A stretch of 58,666 nt of DNA from positions 1 through 58,666 of the forward strand of contig NZ_SMAJ01000021.1 of NCBI RefSeq assembly GCF_004346225.1, given 5' to 3'. The position numbers and the translations under genes were made by a program. The notes below the pieces were generated by a model. The model was not told the origin of the DNA and searched no databases. It saw only the letters and a program-made list of their open reading frames with translations. Of the stretch, positions 8,427 to 17,735 are shown in pieces (positions within the stretch are counted from its first letter, which is position 1; every line of letters begins with the position of its first letter). The stretch comes from Paralcaligenes ureilyticus (lineage in GTDB: Bacteria > Pseudomonadota > Gammaproteobacteria > Burkholderiales > Burkholderiaceae_B).

Positions 8427-9761
8427 ATGACCAATCAACAGAACACGGCCGATGTCAATAACGACTCGGCACACTCGGGTCGATGGGCGCAACTCATCAT
8501 CGGCATTTTATGCATGGCGCTGGTCGCCAACTTGCAATATGGCTGGACTCTATTTGTCGGCCCGATGGACGCCGAACATCATTGGGGGCGTGCGGCGATT
8601 CAGGTTGCCTTTTCAATTTTCATTCTGACGGAAACCTGGCTCGTCCCGGTCGAAGGGTGGCTAGTTGACCACTTCGGGCCTCGCCCGGTTGTCGCAACAG
8701 GTGCGATTTTCGCGGCGCTCGCCTGGGTGATCGATTCCCAGGCACAGTCGCTGACCGCGTTGTATTTCGCTGCGATTCTTGCCGGTTTGGGTGCGGGGTG
8801 CGTCTACGGCACTTGCGTCGGTAATGCATTGAAGTGGTTTCCGGACAGGCGTGGCCTGGCAGCAGGCTTGACGGCGGCAGGTTTTGGCGCCGGAGCGGCC
8901 ATTACGGTGATCCCTATCGCCAAGATGATCCATTTCTCCGGGTACGAGCACGCTTTTCTGATCTTCGGCATTGGGCAAGGCGTGGGTATTTTCTTGCTTT
9001 CGATGCTGCTGGTGCGGCCGCGTATTCCAAAGGGGCTAACGGTTTCCAAGGCCAATTTGGCGGGCAAAATCGACTATAAACCGTCGCAGATGGTCAAGAC
9101 GAAAGTGTTCTGGATGATGTATGCAACGTTCGTTGCGGTGGCGGCCGGAGGCATCATGGCCACGGCGCAGCTTGGTCCGATTGCCCACGACTTCGGCCTT
9201 GCCAGTCTGCCCATCACGCTGGCCGGCCTGACCTTGCCGCTACTGACCATGACACTGTCGATCGACAGCCTGTGCAACGGCTTCACCCGCCCGTTGTGTG
9301 GCTTCATTTCCGACAAGATCGGTCGTGAAAACACCATGTTCATCGTGTTCACAGGCGAAGGGCTCGCCATGCTGGGCCTGATGTATTTTGGCCATAATCC
9401 GTATCTTTTCATGTTCTTCGCCGCCATGATCTTCCTGTGCTGGGGCGAAATCTACTCGATCTTTCCGGCTATTTCTGCGGATACCTTCGGCACCAAATTC
9501 GCGACAGTCAATGCCGGCACGCTGTATACCGCCAAAGGCACGGCTTCGTTGCTGGTGCCGCTGGCTTCGGTGCTGTCGGTGGGCGGGCGCTGGGATCGCG
9601 TGTTCATCACGGCCGCCGCGATGAGTATTGTGGCGGCCTTCTTTGCCAAGTTTGTCCTGTCGCCGGCGCGTCGCCGCTGGATTGAAGGGGGATCTGCTCA
9701 AGCCCACGCCAGTGTTCTCGCGCCGCCGAGTGTCCAGCTGTTTGAACAAACTGGCGAATAA
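8427..9761 (+). CDS. MFS transporter of the oxalate/formate antiporter (OFA) family
   Basis: The 444-residue protein has 12 predicted membrane segments and the MFS motifs DHFGPRP (loop 2-3) and ISDKIGRE (loop 8-9). It follows Oxalobacter OxlT closely: NLQYGWTLF, WFPDRRGLAAGLTAAGFG, CWGEIYSIFPA. The two basic residues known to bind oxalate in OxlT (Arg272 and Lys355) appear to be kept as Arg288 in GFTRPLCGF and Lys370 in LYTAKGTAS. That supports a dicarboxylate such as oxalate as substrate and formate as possible counter-ion, consistent with frc nearby. It is transcribed away from the LysR gene. Confidence 0.88.
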   Translation: MTNQQNTADVNNDSAHSGRWAQLIIGILCMALVANLQYGWTLFVGPMDAEHHWGRAAIQVAFSIFILTETWLVPVEGWLVDHFGPRPVVATGAIFAALAWVIDSQAQSLTALYFAAILAGLGAGCVYGTCVGNALKWFPDRRGLAAGLTAAGFGAGAAITVIPIAKMIHFSGYEHAFLIFGIGQGVGIFLLSMLLVRPRIPKGLTVSKANLAGKIDYKPSQMVKTKVFWMMYATFVAVAAGGIMATAQLGPIAHDFGLASLPITLAGLTLPLLTMTLSIDSLCNGFTRPLCGFISDKIGRENTMFIVFTGEGLAMLGLMYFGHNPYLFMFFAAMIFLCWGEIYSIFPAISADTFGTKFATVNAGTLYTAKGTASLLVPLASVLSVGGRWDRVFITAAAMSIVAAFFAKFVLSPARRRWIEGGSAQAHASVLAPPSVQLFEQTGE

Positions 9762-9768
9762 AGGATTA

Positions 9769-9786
9769 GCGCCAGCATTCTGGCGC
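9769..9786 (+). terminator. Hairpin after the OFA transporter gene
   Basis: GCGCCAG-CATT-CTGGCGC is a perfect 7-bp stem with a 4-base loop, 8 bp after the stop codon. No T-run follows, so it may be a 3' stabiliser or weak terminator rather than an intrinsic terminator. The remaining sequence up to 9977 shows no gene. Confidence 0.4.
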
Positions 9787-9977
9787 GTCTCGATGCGACC
9801 TGCCAAGCCGTTGATTGAACGGATTGGCCGCAAGGATACCGAGAGCGCCAGAGTGTCTTTGCCTCACGGATGCCATGAGTTCCGCGTGAGCGGCGTCATT
9901 TCGGAAGGTCTGGTCCCATAAGCAGTTAGTTGTAGCGAATTCCGCAAGACACCTATCCGAACAAGGAGCAAAAAAGC

Positions 9978-11426
9978 ATGAGCCATCCGTCACCGTTGCA
10001 GAAGCACGACTTACTCATCGACGGTAAACGTGTTTCGCCCATCTCGGGCGAATATTCCACTAACCTCAACCCGGCCGACGAGACCCAGATTGGGCTGGTT
10101 GCCTCTGGAGGCGTCGACGATGTCAATGCGGCCGTACGCGCCGCCCGGGCCGCACTGCCTATCTGGAGCGGCATGCGCGCCGCTGACAGAGGGCGCATTT
10201 TGTATCGGTTCGCCGATCTGATCGAGGCTCACCAGGATGAGTTGGTGACGCTAGAAAGCCGCGATACGGGCAAGCCCCTGAGCGCAGTCAAGCGGCAAGA
10301 CATGCCCGCCGTCATCGATACCGTGCGGTATTACGCAGGCTGGGCAGACAAGATCCAGGGCTCCGTCGTTCCGGTTCGTCCGGATGCGTTGACGTACACG
10401 CGGCGCGAGCCGGTCGGTGTGGTGGCGGCCATCGTGCCGTGGAATTTTCCGTTGATGATCGGCATGTGGAAAATTGCTCCTGCGCTCACTTGCGGTTGTA
10501 CGATGGTCGTCAAGCCCGCGGAGATTACGCCGATGTCCATGCTGCGCGTGGCCGAGCTGGCGCTCGAGGCGGGCATGCCTCCCGGTGTACTCAACATTGT
10601 GACCGGACTGGGAAGCGTGGTGGGCGACGCGCTCGTTCAGCACCCGGATGTCGACAAAGTGACGTTCACCGGTTCTCCCAATGTCGGCCGAGGCATCATG
10701 CGCGGCGCGGCGGGCAACTTCAAGCGAGTCACCCTCGAGCTGGGGGGCAAATCAGCCAATCTCATTTTTGCCGATGCCAATCTTGACGCTGCGGTGCGTG
10801 CCGCGGCTTCCGGCATTTTCTTCAATACAGGACAGGTTTGTTCGGCCGGGTCGCGCATTCTGGCGCAGCGCCAAGTCTACGATGAGGTGGTGGAAAGGCT
10901 CGTCAAGCGTGCGCAGACAATTCGCGTGGGCGACCCTACGGCTACGGACACGTCCATGGGGCCGCTGGTATCGGCACGGCAGCTTGCGACAGTCCTCGAT
11001 TATGTCGATATAGGGAAACGCGAAGGAGCCACGCTCGCCGCAGGCGGCGAACGCCTCGACCGCAAAGGCTACTATGTCGCGCCCACCGTGTTCGCGGACG
11101 TTGAACACGAGATGCGGATTTCGCAGGAAGAGATATTTGGTCCGGTGGCGAGCGTCATTCCGTTCGATGACGAAGAAGATGCCATTCGCATCGCCAACGG
11201 CACCGTGTACAGTCTGGCGGCGGGCGTGTGGAGCGCGGATATTGGACGGGTGCACCACGTGGCTCACTCTTTGAAGGCCGGCACTGTCTGGATCAATACC
11301 TACGGTTATACCGATATACGCTTGCCCTGGGGCGGTGCCGGCGATTCCGGCCTGGGCCGCGAACATGGCGACGCCGCGGTCGAGAATTTTACCGAGCCGA
11401 AAACGGTGTGGCTGGCCTTGAGATAG
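9978..11426 (+). CDS. NAD(P)-dependent aldehyde dehydrogenase
   Basis: The 482-residue product is a full-length ALDH-superfamily enzyme. Visible residues are Asn156 in VPWNFP, Lys179 in VVKPAE (cofactor), Glu254 in LELGGKSA (general base), the nucleophile Cys288 in GQVCSAGSR, and EIFGPV near 385. It resembles betaine-aldehyde/gamma-aminobutyraldehyde-type dehydrogenases, but the substrate cannot be read. In this locus it could oxidise glyoxylate, formyl- or lyase-derived aldehydes. AAGGAG lies about 9 bp upstream of the ATG. It lies 216 bp after the transporter in the same direction. Confidence 0.92.
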   Translation: MSHPSPLQKHDLLIDGKRVSPISGEYSTNLNPADETQIGLVASGGVDDVNAAVRAARAALPIWSGMRAADRGRILYRFADLIEAHQDELVTLESRDTGKPLSAVKRQDMPAVIDTVRYYAGWADKIQGSVVPVRPDALTYTRREPVGVVAAIVPWNFPLMIGMWKIAPALTCGCTMVVKPAEITPMSMLRVAELALEAGMPPGVLNIVTGLGSVVGDALVQHPDVDKVTFTGSPNVGRGIMRGAAGNFKRVTLELGGKSANLIFADANLDAAVRAAASGIFFNTGQVCSAGSRILAQRQVYDEVVERLVKRAQTIRVGDPTATDTSMGPLVSARQLATVLDYVDIGKREGATLAAGGERLDRKGYYVAPTVFADVEHEMRISQEEIFGPVASVIPFDDEEDAIRIANGTVYSLAAGVWSADIGRVHHVAHSLKAGTVWINTYGYTDIRLPWGGAGDSGLGREHGDAAVENFTEPKTVWLALR

Positions 11427-11447
11427 ATGGCTTGGCCTTGCCATAGA

Positions 11448-11533
11448 TGTAGTGCCACCCCTTGTGGGTGGCATTTTTGCTGAACGACGTGCAGGTTGTT
11501 GCGTAAATGGCAGCCACAAGGGCTGCCGCTACA
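11448..11533. repeat. Inverted pair of REP-type hairpins
   Basis: Copy one (11448-11474, plus) has the variant stem GCCACCC/GGGTGGC and is followed by ATTTTTG, so it may also end the aldehyde dehydrogenase transcript. Copy two (11507-11533, minus) has stem GGCAGCC/GGCTGCC. Between converging genes. Confidence 0.85.
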
Positions 11534-11581
11534 AAACGTGCCCGCCGCCAATATAACGGCGCCCCTAATGGGCACCAAAAC

Positions 11582-12058
11582 CTACAACACCAACCCGTTC
11601 AGCCACCCCATCGAGGTATAAACGTAAATTACCGCAATGGAAATGCCGCCGGTCACCACGATGCCCGACAGCAGGGTCGTGAAGATGGCCAAAATGACCG
11701 GCCCCCAGCCTGTTTTGGTGACCCGCCCTGACGCAGGGTTGTATTTCAGATCGAACTGGTCGTCGGGCTTGAGCGCGAAGATCAGGGCCTCGGTGAAGCC
11801 CGCGGTAATCGGGATGAGCAACATCAGGAACGGCGGATTTTCCCACCAGCTGGGGTAGAGCTGGGCCAGCACAATCATGAAACATGAAAAAGCGGTGACC
11901 ATCCAGGCGCGCCGGCGCCCCAGATACCACCACTGTGCGCCGAATATTCCCAGCAAACACGCCAGCCATGCCACCGCCAGCTTGCTTCGATGCGGTTTGG
12001 CCGCCGGCACTGAAGCTTTGGACGATACGGCAAAGCCGGACTGGGTTTGCGTCTGCAT
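11582..12058 (-). CDS. Small membrane protein with TM2-like segment
   Basis: The 158-residue product has about four hydrophobic helices. The segment LACLLGIFGAQWWYLGRRRAW (about 32-52) resembles the TM2 domain signature (a glycine-rich turn followed by a short aromatic helix). A cytoplasmic loop (LKPDDQFDLKYNPASGR) separates the two halves. No enzyme motif is visible and function is unknown. It is flanked by REP elements on both sides and appears to be a single-gene unit. Confidence 0.7.
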   Translation of the reverse strand: MQTQTQSGFAVSSKASVPAAKPHRSKLAVAWLACLLGIFGAQWWYLGRRRAWMVTAFSCFMIVLAQLYPSWWENPPFLMLLIPITAGFTEALIFALKPDDQFDLKYNPASGRVTKTGWGPVILAIFTTLLSGIVVTGGISIAVIYVYTSMGWLNGLVL

Positions 12059-12106
12059 GGTGTTGCACCTCGGTTGACCGCCTGGAATCTTTATTCCATT
12101 TCATTG

Positions 12107-12133
12107 TTGGCACCCACAAGGGGTGCTGCTACA
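12107..12133 (-). repeat. REP-type hairpin element
   Basis: Single copy on the minus strand; the stem here is GGCACCC/GGGTGCT, with one G-T wobble, and the head reads TGTAGC. It lies between the TM2-like gene and ubiH. Confidence 0.8.
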
Positions 12134-12227
12134 TGTCAGCTTCGTTTTCGCGTTCACGATTGATTCGGAAATGGAATTACATTAAAGCCGTAAAATCTGC
12201 CTTATTGTAGTTGAGCCCAGGGCGAAA

Positions 12228-13391
12228 ATGACGGATACGTCCGCTTATGATGTTGTTATTAACGGCGCAGGGCCAGTGGGCTGCACGCTGGCGCTGCTGC
12301 TGGCTTCCAAAACAAGCGTGCCCCGGCGCATTGCCCTGGTCGGCAGGCACTTCATCGCGCCGGGCACTCCGGCTCCCGCTGCCTCTTGCGACCCGCGCAC
12401 GCTCGCCATCAATCATGGCAGCCGCGTCCTGCTCGAACAATTGCATGCGTGGCCGGATCAATCTTCCAGCATCGAAACCGTGCATGTATCGCAACGCGGC
12501 CGCCTTGGCCGTACGGTCATACGCCACAGCGATCTGAATGTGCCTCGCCTGGGCAGCGTCACACCCTACGACGCCTTGCTGGCGGCGCTGCATGACGCTG
12601 TATCGCGTTGCGGAATCGAACTTGTCAGCGCGCCCGCCGTCCATCTGCGTTATGCCCAAAACGTGCAGGTCGATCTGGGGGAACGCGTGCTTTCCAGCGC
12701 GCTGCTCATCCAGTCCGATGGGGTCAGGCCTAAAGGCCTGCAGCGCCAGTACGGCCAGCACGCCGTGCTGGCCACGGTTCGCGCCAGCCGGCCCAGGCCG
12801 CATTGGGCGTTCGAGCGATTTACCTCCGAGGGCCCGCTCGCTGTTTTGCCGCATCCTCGGGGCGCCGACTTCTACGGCATTGTCTGGTGCTGTTCTCCGC
12901 AGCGTGCAGAAAGCCTGTCCCGGCTGGACGACCATGCCTTCGAGGCTGCCCTGCATGACGGCTTCGGCGATCGGCTTGGGCTTTTTTCCAGCGCCGGCCC
13001 GCGCCACGTTTTCCCGCTCAGCCTGCACGCCGGCCCGTCATTGATCAATACGCGCACTATTGCCATTGGCAATGCCGCACAGACGCTGCATCCCGTGGCG
13101 GGCCAGGGACTTAACCTGGGGTTGCGCGATGCGGTGCAGCTGGCCCAGGGGCTGTCCACGTGGTTGCTGCGCAGCGACACCGATCCGGGGCCGGTGCTGA
13201 CGCGTTTTGCACAGAACCGTCGCCCGGACCGCTGGTTGACAACCGGGATTACCGATTTTCTGCCGCGGATTTTCGCCACGCGAAATCCCCTGATCGAGCA
13301 CGCCTGCGGATTAAGCCTGCTGGCGCTCGATCTGAGCGCCAGCCTGCGTACGCCGCTGGCGCGTCATTTGCTTCAAGGACTACGCACGTAA
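12228..13391 (+). CDS. ubiH: UbiH/VisC-family FAD-dependent ubiquinone hydroxylase
   Basis: The 387-residue product is a class A flavin monooxygenase. It has the FAD-binding NGAGPVGC near residue 12, the DPRTLAIN stretch and the second FAD motif GNAAQTLHPVAGQGLNLGLRDA near residue 285. The last two are hallmarks of the UbiH/UbiF/VisC/COQ6 family, which hydroxylates the ubiquinone ring. Which carbon it attacks cannot be settled from sequence alone, so ubiH versus a sister gene is a best guess. It is 41 bp upstream of dusB and may be co-transcribed with it. Confidence 0.82.
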   Translation: MTDTSAYDVVINGAGPVGCTLALLLASKTSVPRRIALVGRHFIAPGTPAPAASCDPRTLAINHGSRVLLEQLHAWPDQSSSIETVHVSQRGRLGRTVIRHSDLNVPRLGSVTPYDALLAALHDAVSRCGIELVSAPAVHLRYAQNVQVDLGERVLSSALLIQSDGVRPKGLQRQYGQHAVLATVRASRPRPHWAFERFTSEGPLAVLPHPRGADFYGIVWCCSPQRAESLSRLDDHAFEAALHDGFGDRLGLFSSAGPRHVFPLSLHAGPSLINTRTIAIGNAAQTLHPVAGQGLNLGLRDAVQLAQGLSTWLLRSDTDPGPVLTRFAQNRRPDRWLTTGITDFLPRIFATRNPLIEHACGLSLLALDLSASLRTPLARHLLQGLRT

Positions 13392-13432
13392 CGGTTCGCA
13401 GCACAATACAAATAGGGGGTTAAAATCCCCCG

Positions 13433-14452
13433 ATGCGCATTGGTCCCTGGTCCTTCCCCAACACGGTTTTTGTCGCCCCCATGGCGGGGGTGACCGATCG
13501 TCCCTACCGCCGATTATGCAAAAAGCTGGGCGCGGGCTATGCGGTTTCGGAAATGGCAGCCAGCAATCCACGCCTGTGGGACAGCGTCAAAACCTCGCGG
13601 CGCCTGAATCACGAAGGTGAAATGGACCCCATTGCCGTACAAATTGCTGGGTCCGACCCCGATATGCTGGCCGAGGCCGCTGTGTTCAATATACGCAAGG
13701 GTGCCTGCATCATCGACATAAACATGGGCTGCCCGGTTAAAAAAGTGTGCAATGTCGCCGCGGGGTCGGCGCTGCTGCGCGACGAAGATCTGGTCGTGCG
13801 CATACTTGACCGCGTGGTGCGCGCTTGCACGCCGCTGGGCGTGCCGGTCACGCTCAAGACCCGCACGGGCTGGGATCGCGAGCATCGCAATGTGGTACAT
13901 CTGGCCCGGCAGGCCGAGCAAGTGGGCATTGCCGCGTTGATCCTGCATGGGCGCACCCGCGCCGACCTGTATCAGGGCCAGGCTGAATACGACACGATTC
14001 GGGACGTAAAAAGCGCACTCAAAATTCCGGTGATTGCAAATGGGGATATCGATAGTCCCGAAAAGGCGCAATACGTACTACAGTACACAGGGGCCGACGC
14101 GATCATGATCGGCCGGGCCGCACAAGGCCGTCCCTGGATATTCCGTGAAGTTGCGCATTATCTGGCAACCGGATCGCATCTGGATCCTCCCAGTTACGGT
14201 GAATTACGTGCGTGTTTGCTGGATCACCTCGACGACCACTACCGGTTCTATGGTGAATACACGGGTGTGCGATCGGCGCGCAAGCATATCGGCTGGTACT
14301 TGGCCGAATTGCCGGGCAGCGATGCACTCATACGCGACATCAACCAGATCGACACAACATGCCATCAGACCCGAGCCCTGGAGCAATGGTTTAATCGTTA
14401 CCCTGCCCACGAACCTATCGAAACCCGTTTGCCAGCGGCTCTGGCCGCTTAA
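13433..14452 (+). CDS. dusB: tRNA-dihydrouridine synthase B
   Basis: The 339-residue FMN enzyme reduces uridines in the D-loop of tRNA. Visible motifs are VAPMAGVTDRPYR, the catalytic cysteine in MGCPVKKVC, KTRTGWD, LHGRTR and ANGDID, followed by IGRAAQGRPWIF. The dusB-fis gene order that follows is the classic arrangement seen in many proteobacteria, which strengthens both calls. Length is normal for the family. Confidence 0.95.
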   Translation: MRIGPWSFPNTVFVAPMAGVTDRPYRRLCKKLGAGYAVSEMAASNPRLWDSVKTSRRLNHEGEMDPIAVQIAGSDPDMLAEAAVFNIRKGACIIDINMGCPVKKVCNVAAGSALLRDEDLVVRILDRVVRACTPLGVPVTLKTRTGWDREHRNVVHLARQAEQVGIAALILHGRTRADLYQGQAEYDTIRDVKSALKIPVIANGDIDSPEKAQYVLQYTGADAIMIGRAAQGRPWIFREVAHYLATGSHLDPPSYGELRACLLDHLDDHYRFYGEYTGVRSARKHIGWYLAELPGSDALIRDINQIDTTCHQTRALEQWFNRYPAHEPIETRLPAALAA

Positions 14453-14490
14453 ACCGAACATCCAACAACTAAAAAATATTTTCATCCGCC

Positions 14491-14730
14491 ATGAGTATCA
14501 AAAATCCCTTAGAGCAGTCCGTACGCGAACGTCTTGAACTTTACTTTTCCGATCTGGGCGAATCCGAGCCCCGCGACATGCTGGCCATGGTCGTGAACTG
14601 CGTCGAGCGCCCTGTGCTGCAGGTCGCGCTGGAAAAATCCAAAGGCAATCAGTCCAAAGCGGCCGAGATGCTGGGCGTCACCCGCAGCACACTGCGAAAA
14701 AAGCTGCAGGCCCATAACCTGCAACCCTAA
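14491..14730 (+). CDS. fis: DNA-binding protein Fis
   Basis: The 79-residue product ends in the Fis helix-turn-helix, [20 protein letters not shown], close to the C-terminus as expected. It is about 20 residues shorter at the N-terminus than E. coli Fis, which is usual in betaproteobacteria. It lies 38 bp after dusB. Fis bends DNA and acts in nucleoid organisation and growth-rate control of stable RNA promoters. Confidence 0.95.
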   Translation: MSIKNPLEQSVRERLELYFSDLGESEPRDMLAMVVNCVERPVLQVALEKSKGNQSKAAEMLGVTRSTLRKKLQAHNLQP

Positions 14731-14753
14731 CCCTCCTTAACGCAAGCCTATTC

Positions 14754-16346
14754 ATGAAGATTCAGACCGCCTTACTTTCGGTTTCCGACAAAACCGGCAT
14801 TGTCGAATTCGCCCGGGAGCTTGCCGCACGCGGCGTGCGCCTGCTCTCCACCGGCGGCACGGCCAGGCTGCTCGCCCAGGCTGGGCTTTCCGTCACCGAG
14901 GTGGCGGCCCACACCGGCTCGCCTGAAATTCTCGATGGGCGCGTCAAGACCCTGCATCCCAAAATCCATGGCGGCCTGCTGGCGCGGCGCGATAGCCCCG
15001 AACATATGGCCACGTTGGCGCAACACCATATCGACCCCATCGATCTGCTGGTGGTCAACCTGTACCCCTTTCGCGAAACCATCGCCAAGCCCGGCTGTTC
15101 ATTTGCCGACGCGGTTGAAAACATTGATATCGGCGGGCCGGCCATGCTGCGCGCGGCAGCCAAAAATCATGGCACACAGGAGGGCGGCGTCACCGTCGTC
15201 ATCGATCCGGGCGATTATGCGCGCGTGCTGGCTGAAATGGATGGCCCGGCAAAGCAGACCTCATACGCCTTGCGCCTTGAACTGGCCACGCGGGCGTATG
15301 CGCATACGGCCTCGTACGATGGCGCCATTGCCGACTACCTGAGCAGCCTGGCCGAGGCTGAGCCCGGCCAGGATCAGGCGCCGCAGCGTCACCCCTGGCC
15401 TCGTACGCTGACCTTGCAAATGCGGCAGCAGCAAGTGCTGCGCTATGGCGAGAATCCGCATCAGGCCGCGGCTTTCTATACCGACGAGCCCTTGGGCGCG
15501 GGGCTGCTGGGCAGCTATAGACAGTTGCAAGGCAAAGAACTGTCATACAACAATATCGCCGATGCTGACGCCGCCTGGGAGTGCGTGCGCAGCTTCGACA
15601 CCACGGCCTGCGTGATCGTCAAGCATGCCAACCCCTGCGGAGTCGCTATCGCCGATACCCCGCTGGCTGCCTACCGGCAAGCGTTCAAAACCGACCCCTC
15701 TTCGGCCTTTGGCGGCATCATTGCCTTCAATCGCCCGGTCGATGCGGCCACGGCGCAGGCGATCAGTGCCCAATTCGTCGAAGTGCTGCTCGCGCCCGCT
15801 TACGACGCCGCCGCACTGGCGATCTTTGCCGCCAAGAAGAACGTCCGCGTCCTGCAAGTGCCTGCCGGATCGGCGCACAATGCCTTCGACGTCAAGCGCG
15901 TCGGTGGCGGATGGCTGGTGCAGACCCCCGATAACCATCAAGTGGCCGCCCAGGACTTCAAGGTGGCCACGCACAAGGCGCCTACACCGCAGCAGATGCG
16001 CGACCTGATGTTTGCCTGGAAGGTGGCCAAATATGTTAAATCGAATGCGATCGTGTTCGTGGCCGATGGCATGACGGTAGGTGTGGGCGCGGGGCAAATG
16101 AGCCGCGTCGATTCGGCCCGCATTGCCTCGATCAAGGCGGCGAATGCGGGCTTGAGCCTGGCCGGTTCGGCGGTGGCTTCCGATGCCTTCTTTCCGTTTC
16201 GCGATGGGCTCGATGTGGTCGTCGATGCGGGCGCCACTTGCGTGATACAGCCCGGGGGCAGCATGCGCGACGATGAAGTCATCGCCGCCGCCAACGAGCG
16301 TGGCATTGCCATGGTGCTGACCGGCGCGCGGCATTTCCGCCACTAA
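14754..16346 (+). CDS. purH: Bifunctional AICAR transformylase / IMP cyclohydrolase
   Basis: The 530-residue protein has the IMP cyclohydrolase domain first ([41 protein letters not shown]) and the AICAR transformylase domain after residue about 200 ([34 protein letters not shown]). It catalyses the last two steps of purine synthesis. Its stop codon overlaps the ruvC start by one base (TAATG), giving translational coupling. Confidence 0.97.
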   Translation: MKIQTALLSVSDKTGIVEFARELAARGVRLLSTGGTARLLAQAGLSVTEVAAHTGSPEILDGRVKTLHPKIHGGLLARRDSPEHMATLAQHHIDPIDLLVVNLYPFRETIAKPGCSFADAVENIDIGGPAMLRAAAKNHGTQEGGVTVVIDPGDYARVLAEMDGPAKQTSYALRLELATRAYAHTASYDGAIADYLSSLAEAEPGQDQAPQRHPWPRTLTLQMRQQQVLRYGENPHQAAAFYTDEPLGAGLLGSYRQLQGKELSYNNIADADAAWECVRSFDTTACVIVKHANPCGVAIADTPLAAYRQAFKTDPSSAFGGIIAFNRPVDAATAQAISAQFVEVLLAPAYDAAALAIFAAKKNVRVLQVPAGSAHNAFDVKRVGGGWLVQTPDNHQVAAQDFKVATHKAPTPQQMRDLMFAWKVAKYVKSNAIVFVADGMTVGVGAGQMSRVDSARIASIKAANAGLSLAGSAVASDAFFPFRDGLDVVVDAGATCVIQPGGSMRDDEVIAAANERGIAMVLTGARHFRH

Positions 16347-16891
16347 TGCGCATCCTGGGCATCGATCCGGGTTTGCGCCGCACGGGCTTTGGCGTGGTGG
16401 ACGTCCAGGGCATGCACCTGCAGTACATTACCAGCGGCACCATCGTCATCCCTGCCGATCAGCCGCTGGCGCAACGCTTGAAAGTCATCCTCGATAACCT
16501 GCGCGAAATCGTGCGAGACACCGAGCCCACCGTGTCGGCGCTGGAAAAGGTATTCGTCAACGCCAACCCCATGTCCACTCTGCTGCTCGGGCAGGCGCGT
16601 GGCGCGGCCCTGTGCGCCATGGCGGACAGCCAACTGCTGGTGCATGAGTACACGGCGCTGCAAATCAAGAAGGCCGTCGTCGGCAATGGCCATGCGGCCA
16701 AGGAGCAGGTGCAGAAAATGGTCCAGCATCTGTTAAAGCTCGACGGCTTGCCGGCCGCCGACTCGGCCGATGCGCTGGCCTGCGCCATTTGCCATGCGCA
16801 TGCCGGTCCGTTGGCACAACGCCTGAAACTGTCCGGCGAGCTGGCCGGGCAACGCGGCAACCGCCTGCGCGGCGGGCGCCTGATCGGTTAA
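16346..16891 (+). CDS. ruvC: Crossover junction endodeoxyribonuclease RuvC
   Basis: The 181-residue RNase H-fold nuclease resolves Holliday junctions. Acidic residues of the active site are visible: Asp7 in [10 protein letters not shown], Glu in ALEKVFV near 67, and the C-terminal aspartates in [14 protein letters not shown] near 140. It overlaps purH and is followed after 25 bp by ruvA. Confidence 0.97.
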   Translation: MRILGIDPGLRRTGFGVVDVQGMHLQYITSGTIVIPADQPLAQRLKVILDNLREIVRDTEPTVSALEKVFVNANPMSTLLLGQARGAALCAMADSQLLVHEYTALQIKKAVVGNGHAAKEQVQKMVQHLLKLDGLPAADSADALACAICHAHAGPLAQRLKLSGELAGQRGNRLRGGRLIG

Positions 16892-16916
16892 GCACTTCTT
16901 ATAAAGGGAATCTCCG

Positions 16917-17492
16917 ATGATCGGACGCATCACTGGCACTTTGCTGGAAAAAACGCCTCCCGTGGTCTGCATCGATGTCGCGGGCGTGGGCTATGAAATC
17001 GACGTTCCCATGAGCACGCTCTACGATCTCCCCGAAAACGGCGCACGCGTCTCCCTGTATACGCATCTGGCCGTGCGCGAGGACGCCCATACGCTGTATG
17101 GCTTTTCGACCGCCAGCCAGCGCTCGACATTCCGGGCGCTGATCAAAGTCACCGGCATCGGCGCGCGTACCGCCCTGGCGGTACTTTCGGGCATGACGGT
17201 CGAAGATCTGGCCAACGCCATTACCCGCCAGGAAACCACGCTGCTGACCCGCGTGCCCGGCATCGGCAAGAAGACGGCCGAACGATTGCTGCTTGAACTG
17301 CGCGGCAAGCTGGGCGCCGATATGGGCCCGGGCGCCGTCCATTTATCGTCAGGCAAGGATGACATTCTGAATGCGCTGCTCTCGCTGGGCTATTCAAACA
17401 GTGAATCGCTGGCGGCTCTCAAAGGCCTGCCCGACGTAATAGACGTGTCCGAAGGCATCCGGCTGGCGCTCAAATCGCTCGCCCGCGGGTGA
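16917..17492 (+). CDS. ruvA: Holliday junction branch migration protein RuvA
   Basis: The 191-residue product starts with the OB-fold [15 protein letters not shown] and carries two helix-hairpin-helix segments ([16 protein letters not shown] and [18 protein letters not shown]) that grip the junction DNA. A flexible linker leads to the RuvB-binding C-terminal domain. AAAGGGA precedes the ATG. Unusually for the pair, ruvB is separated from it by 243 bp filled with repeats. Confidence 0.97.
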   Translation: MIGRITGTLLEKTPPVVCIDVAGVGYEIDVPMSTLYDLPENGARVSLYTHLAVREDAHTLYGFSTASQRSTFRALIKVTGIGARTALAVLSGMTVEDLANAITRQETTLLTRVPGIGKKTAERLLLELRGKLGADMGPGAVHLSSGKDDILNALLSLGYSNSESLAALKGLPDVIDVSEGIRLALKSLARG

Positions 17493-17496
17493 ACTT

Positions 17497-17690
17497 TGTA
17501 GCGACAGGCCTTGTGCCTGTCATCGTTGCAAGATTCCATCCTGGCTGTGAATGGTTTTTGTAGCGGCAGCCCTTGTGGCTGCCATAATCGTTGATAATCA
17601 AGGTGGTGTCTTGCGTAGATGACAGGCACAAGGCCTGTCGCTACAAAACCCATTTGCACGTTTCGTAGGGGCGGCCTTTATGGCCGCTCA
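17497..17690. repeat. Cluster of four REP-type hairpins between ruvA and ruvB
   Basis: Copies at 17497-17523 (plus, stem GACAGGC/GCCTGTC), 17559-17585 (plus, GGCAGCC/GGCTGCC), 17619-17645 (minus, GACAGGC/GCCTGTC) and a degenerate one at 17664-17690 (plus). The stem variants differ at several positions but always on both sides, so pairing is kept. The cluster starts 5 bp after the ruvA stop. Confidence 0.9.
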
Positions 17691-17735
17691 ATTGCTTGGT
17701 GTACGATAGCCCTAACTTTGCCGACCCCACCCATT

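Noticed and set aside
11448-11480. REP hairpin plus ATTTTTG as a dedicated terminator of the aldehyde dehydrogenase gene
   Set aside because: The same hairpin occurs elsewhere without T-runs, so termination here would be incidental; recorded as a repeat.
17619-17735. 39-residue extension of RuvB
   Set aside because: It translates REP DNA; MAIHSDK at 17736 is the natural start.
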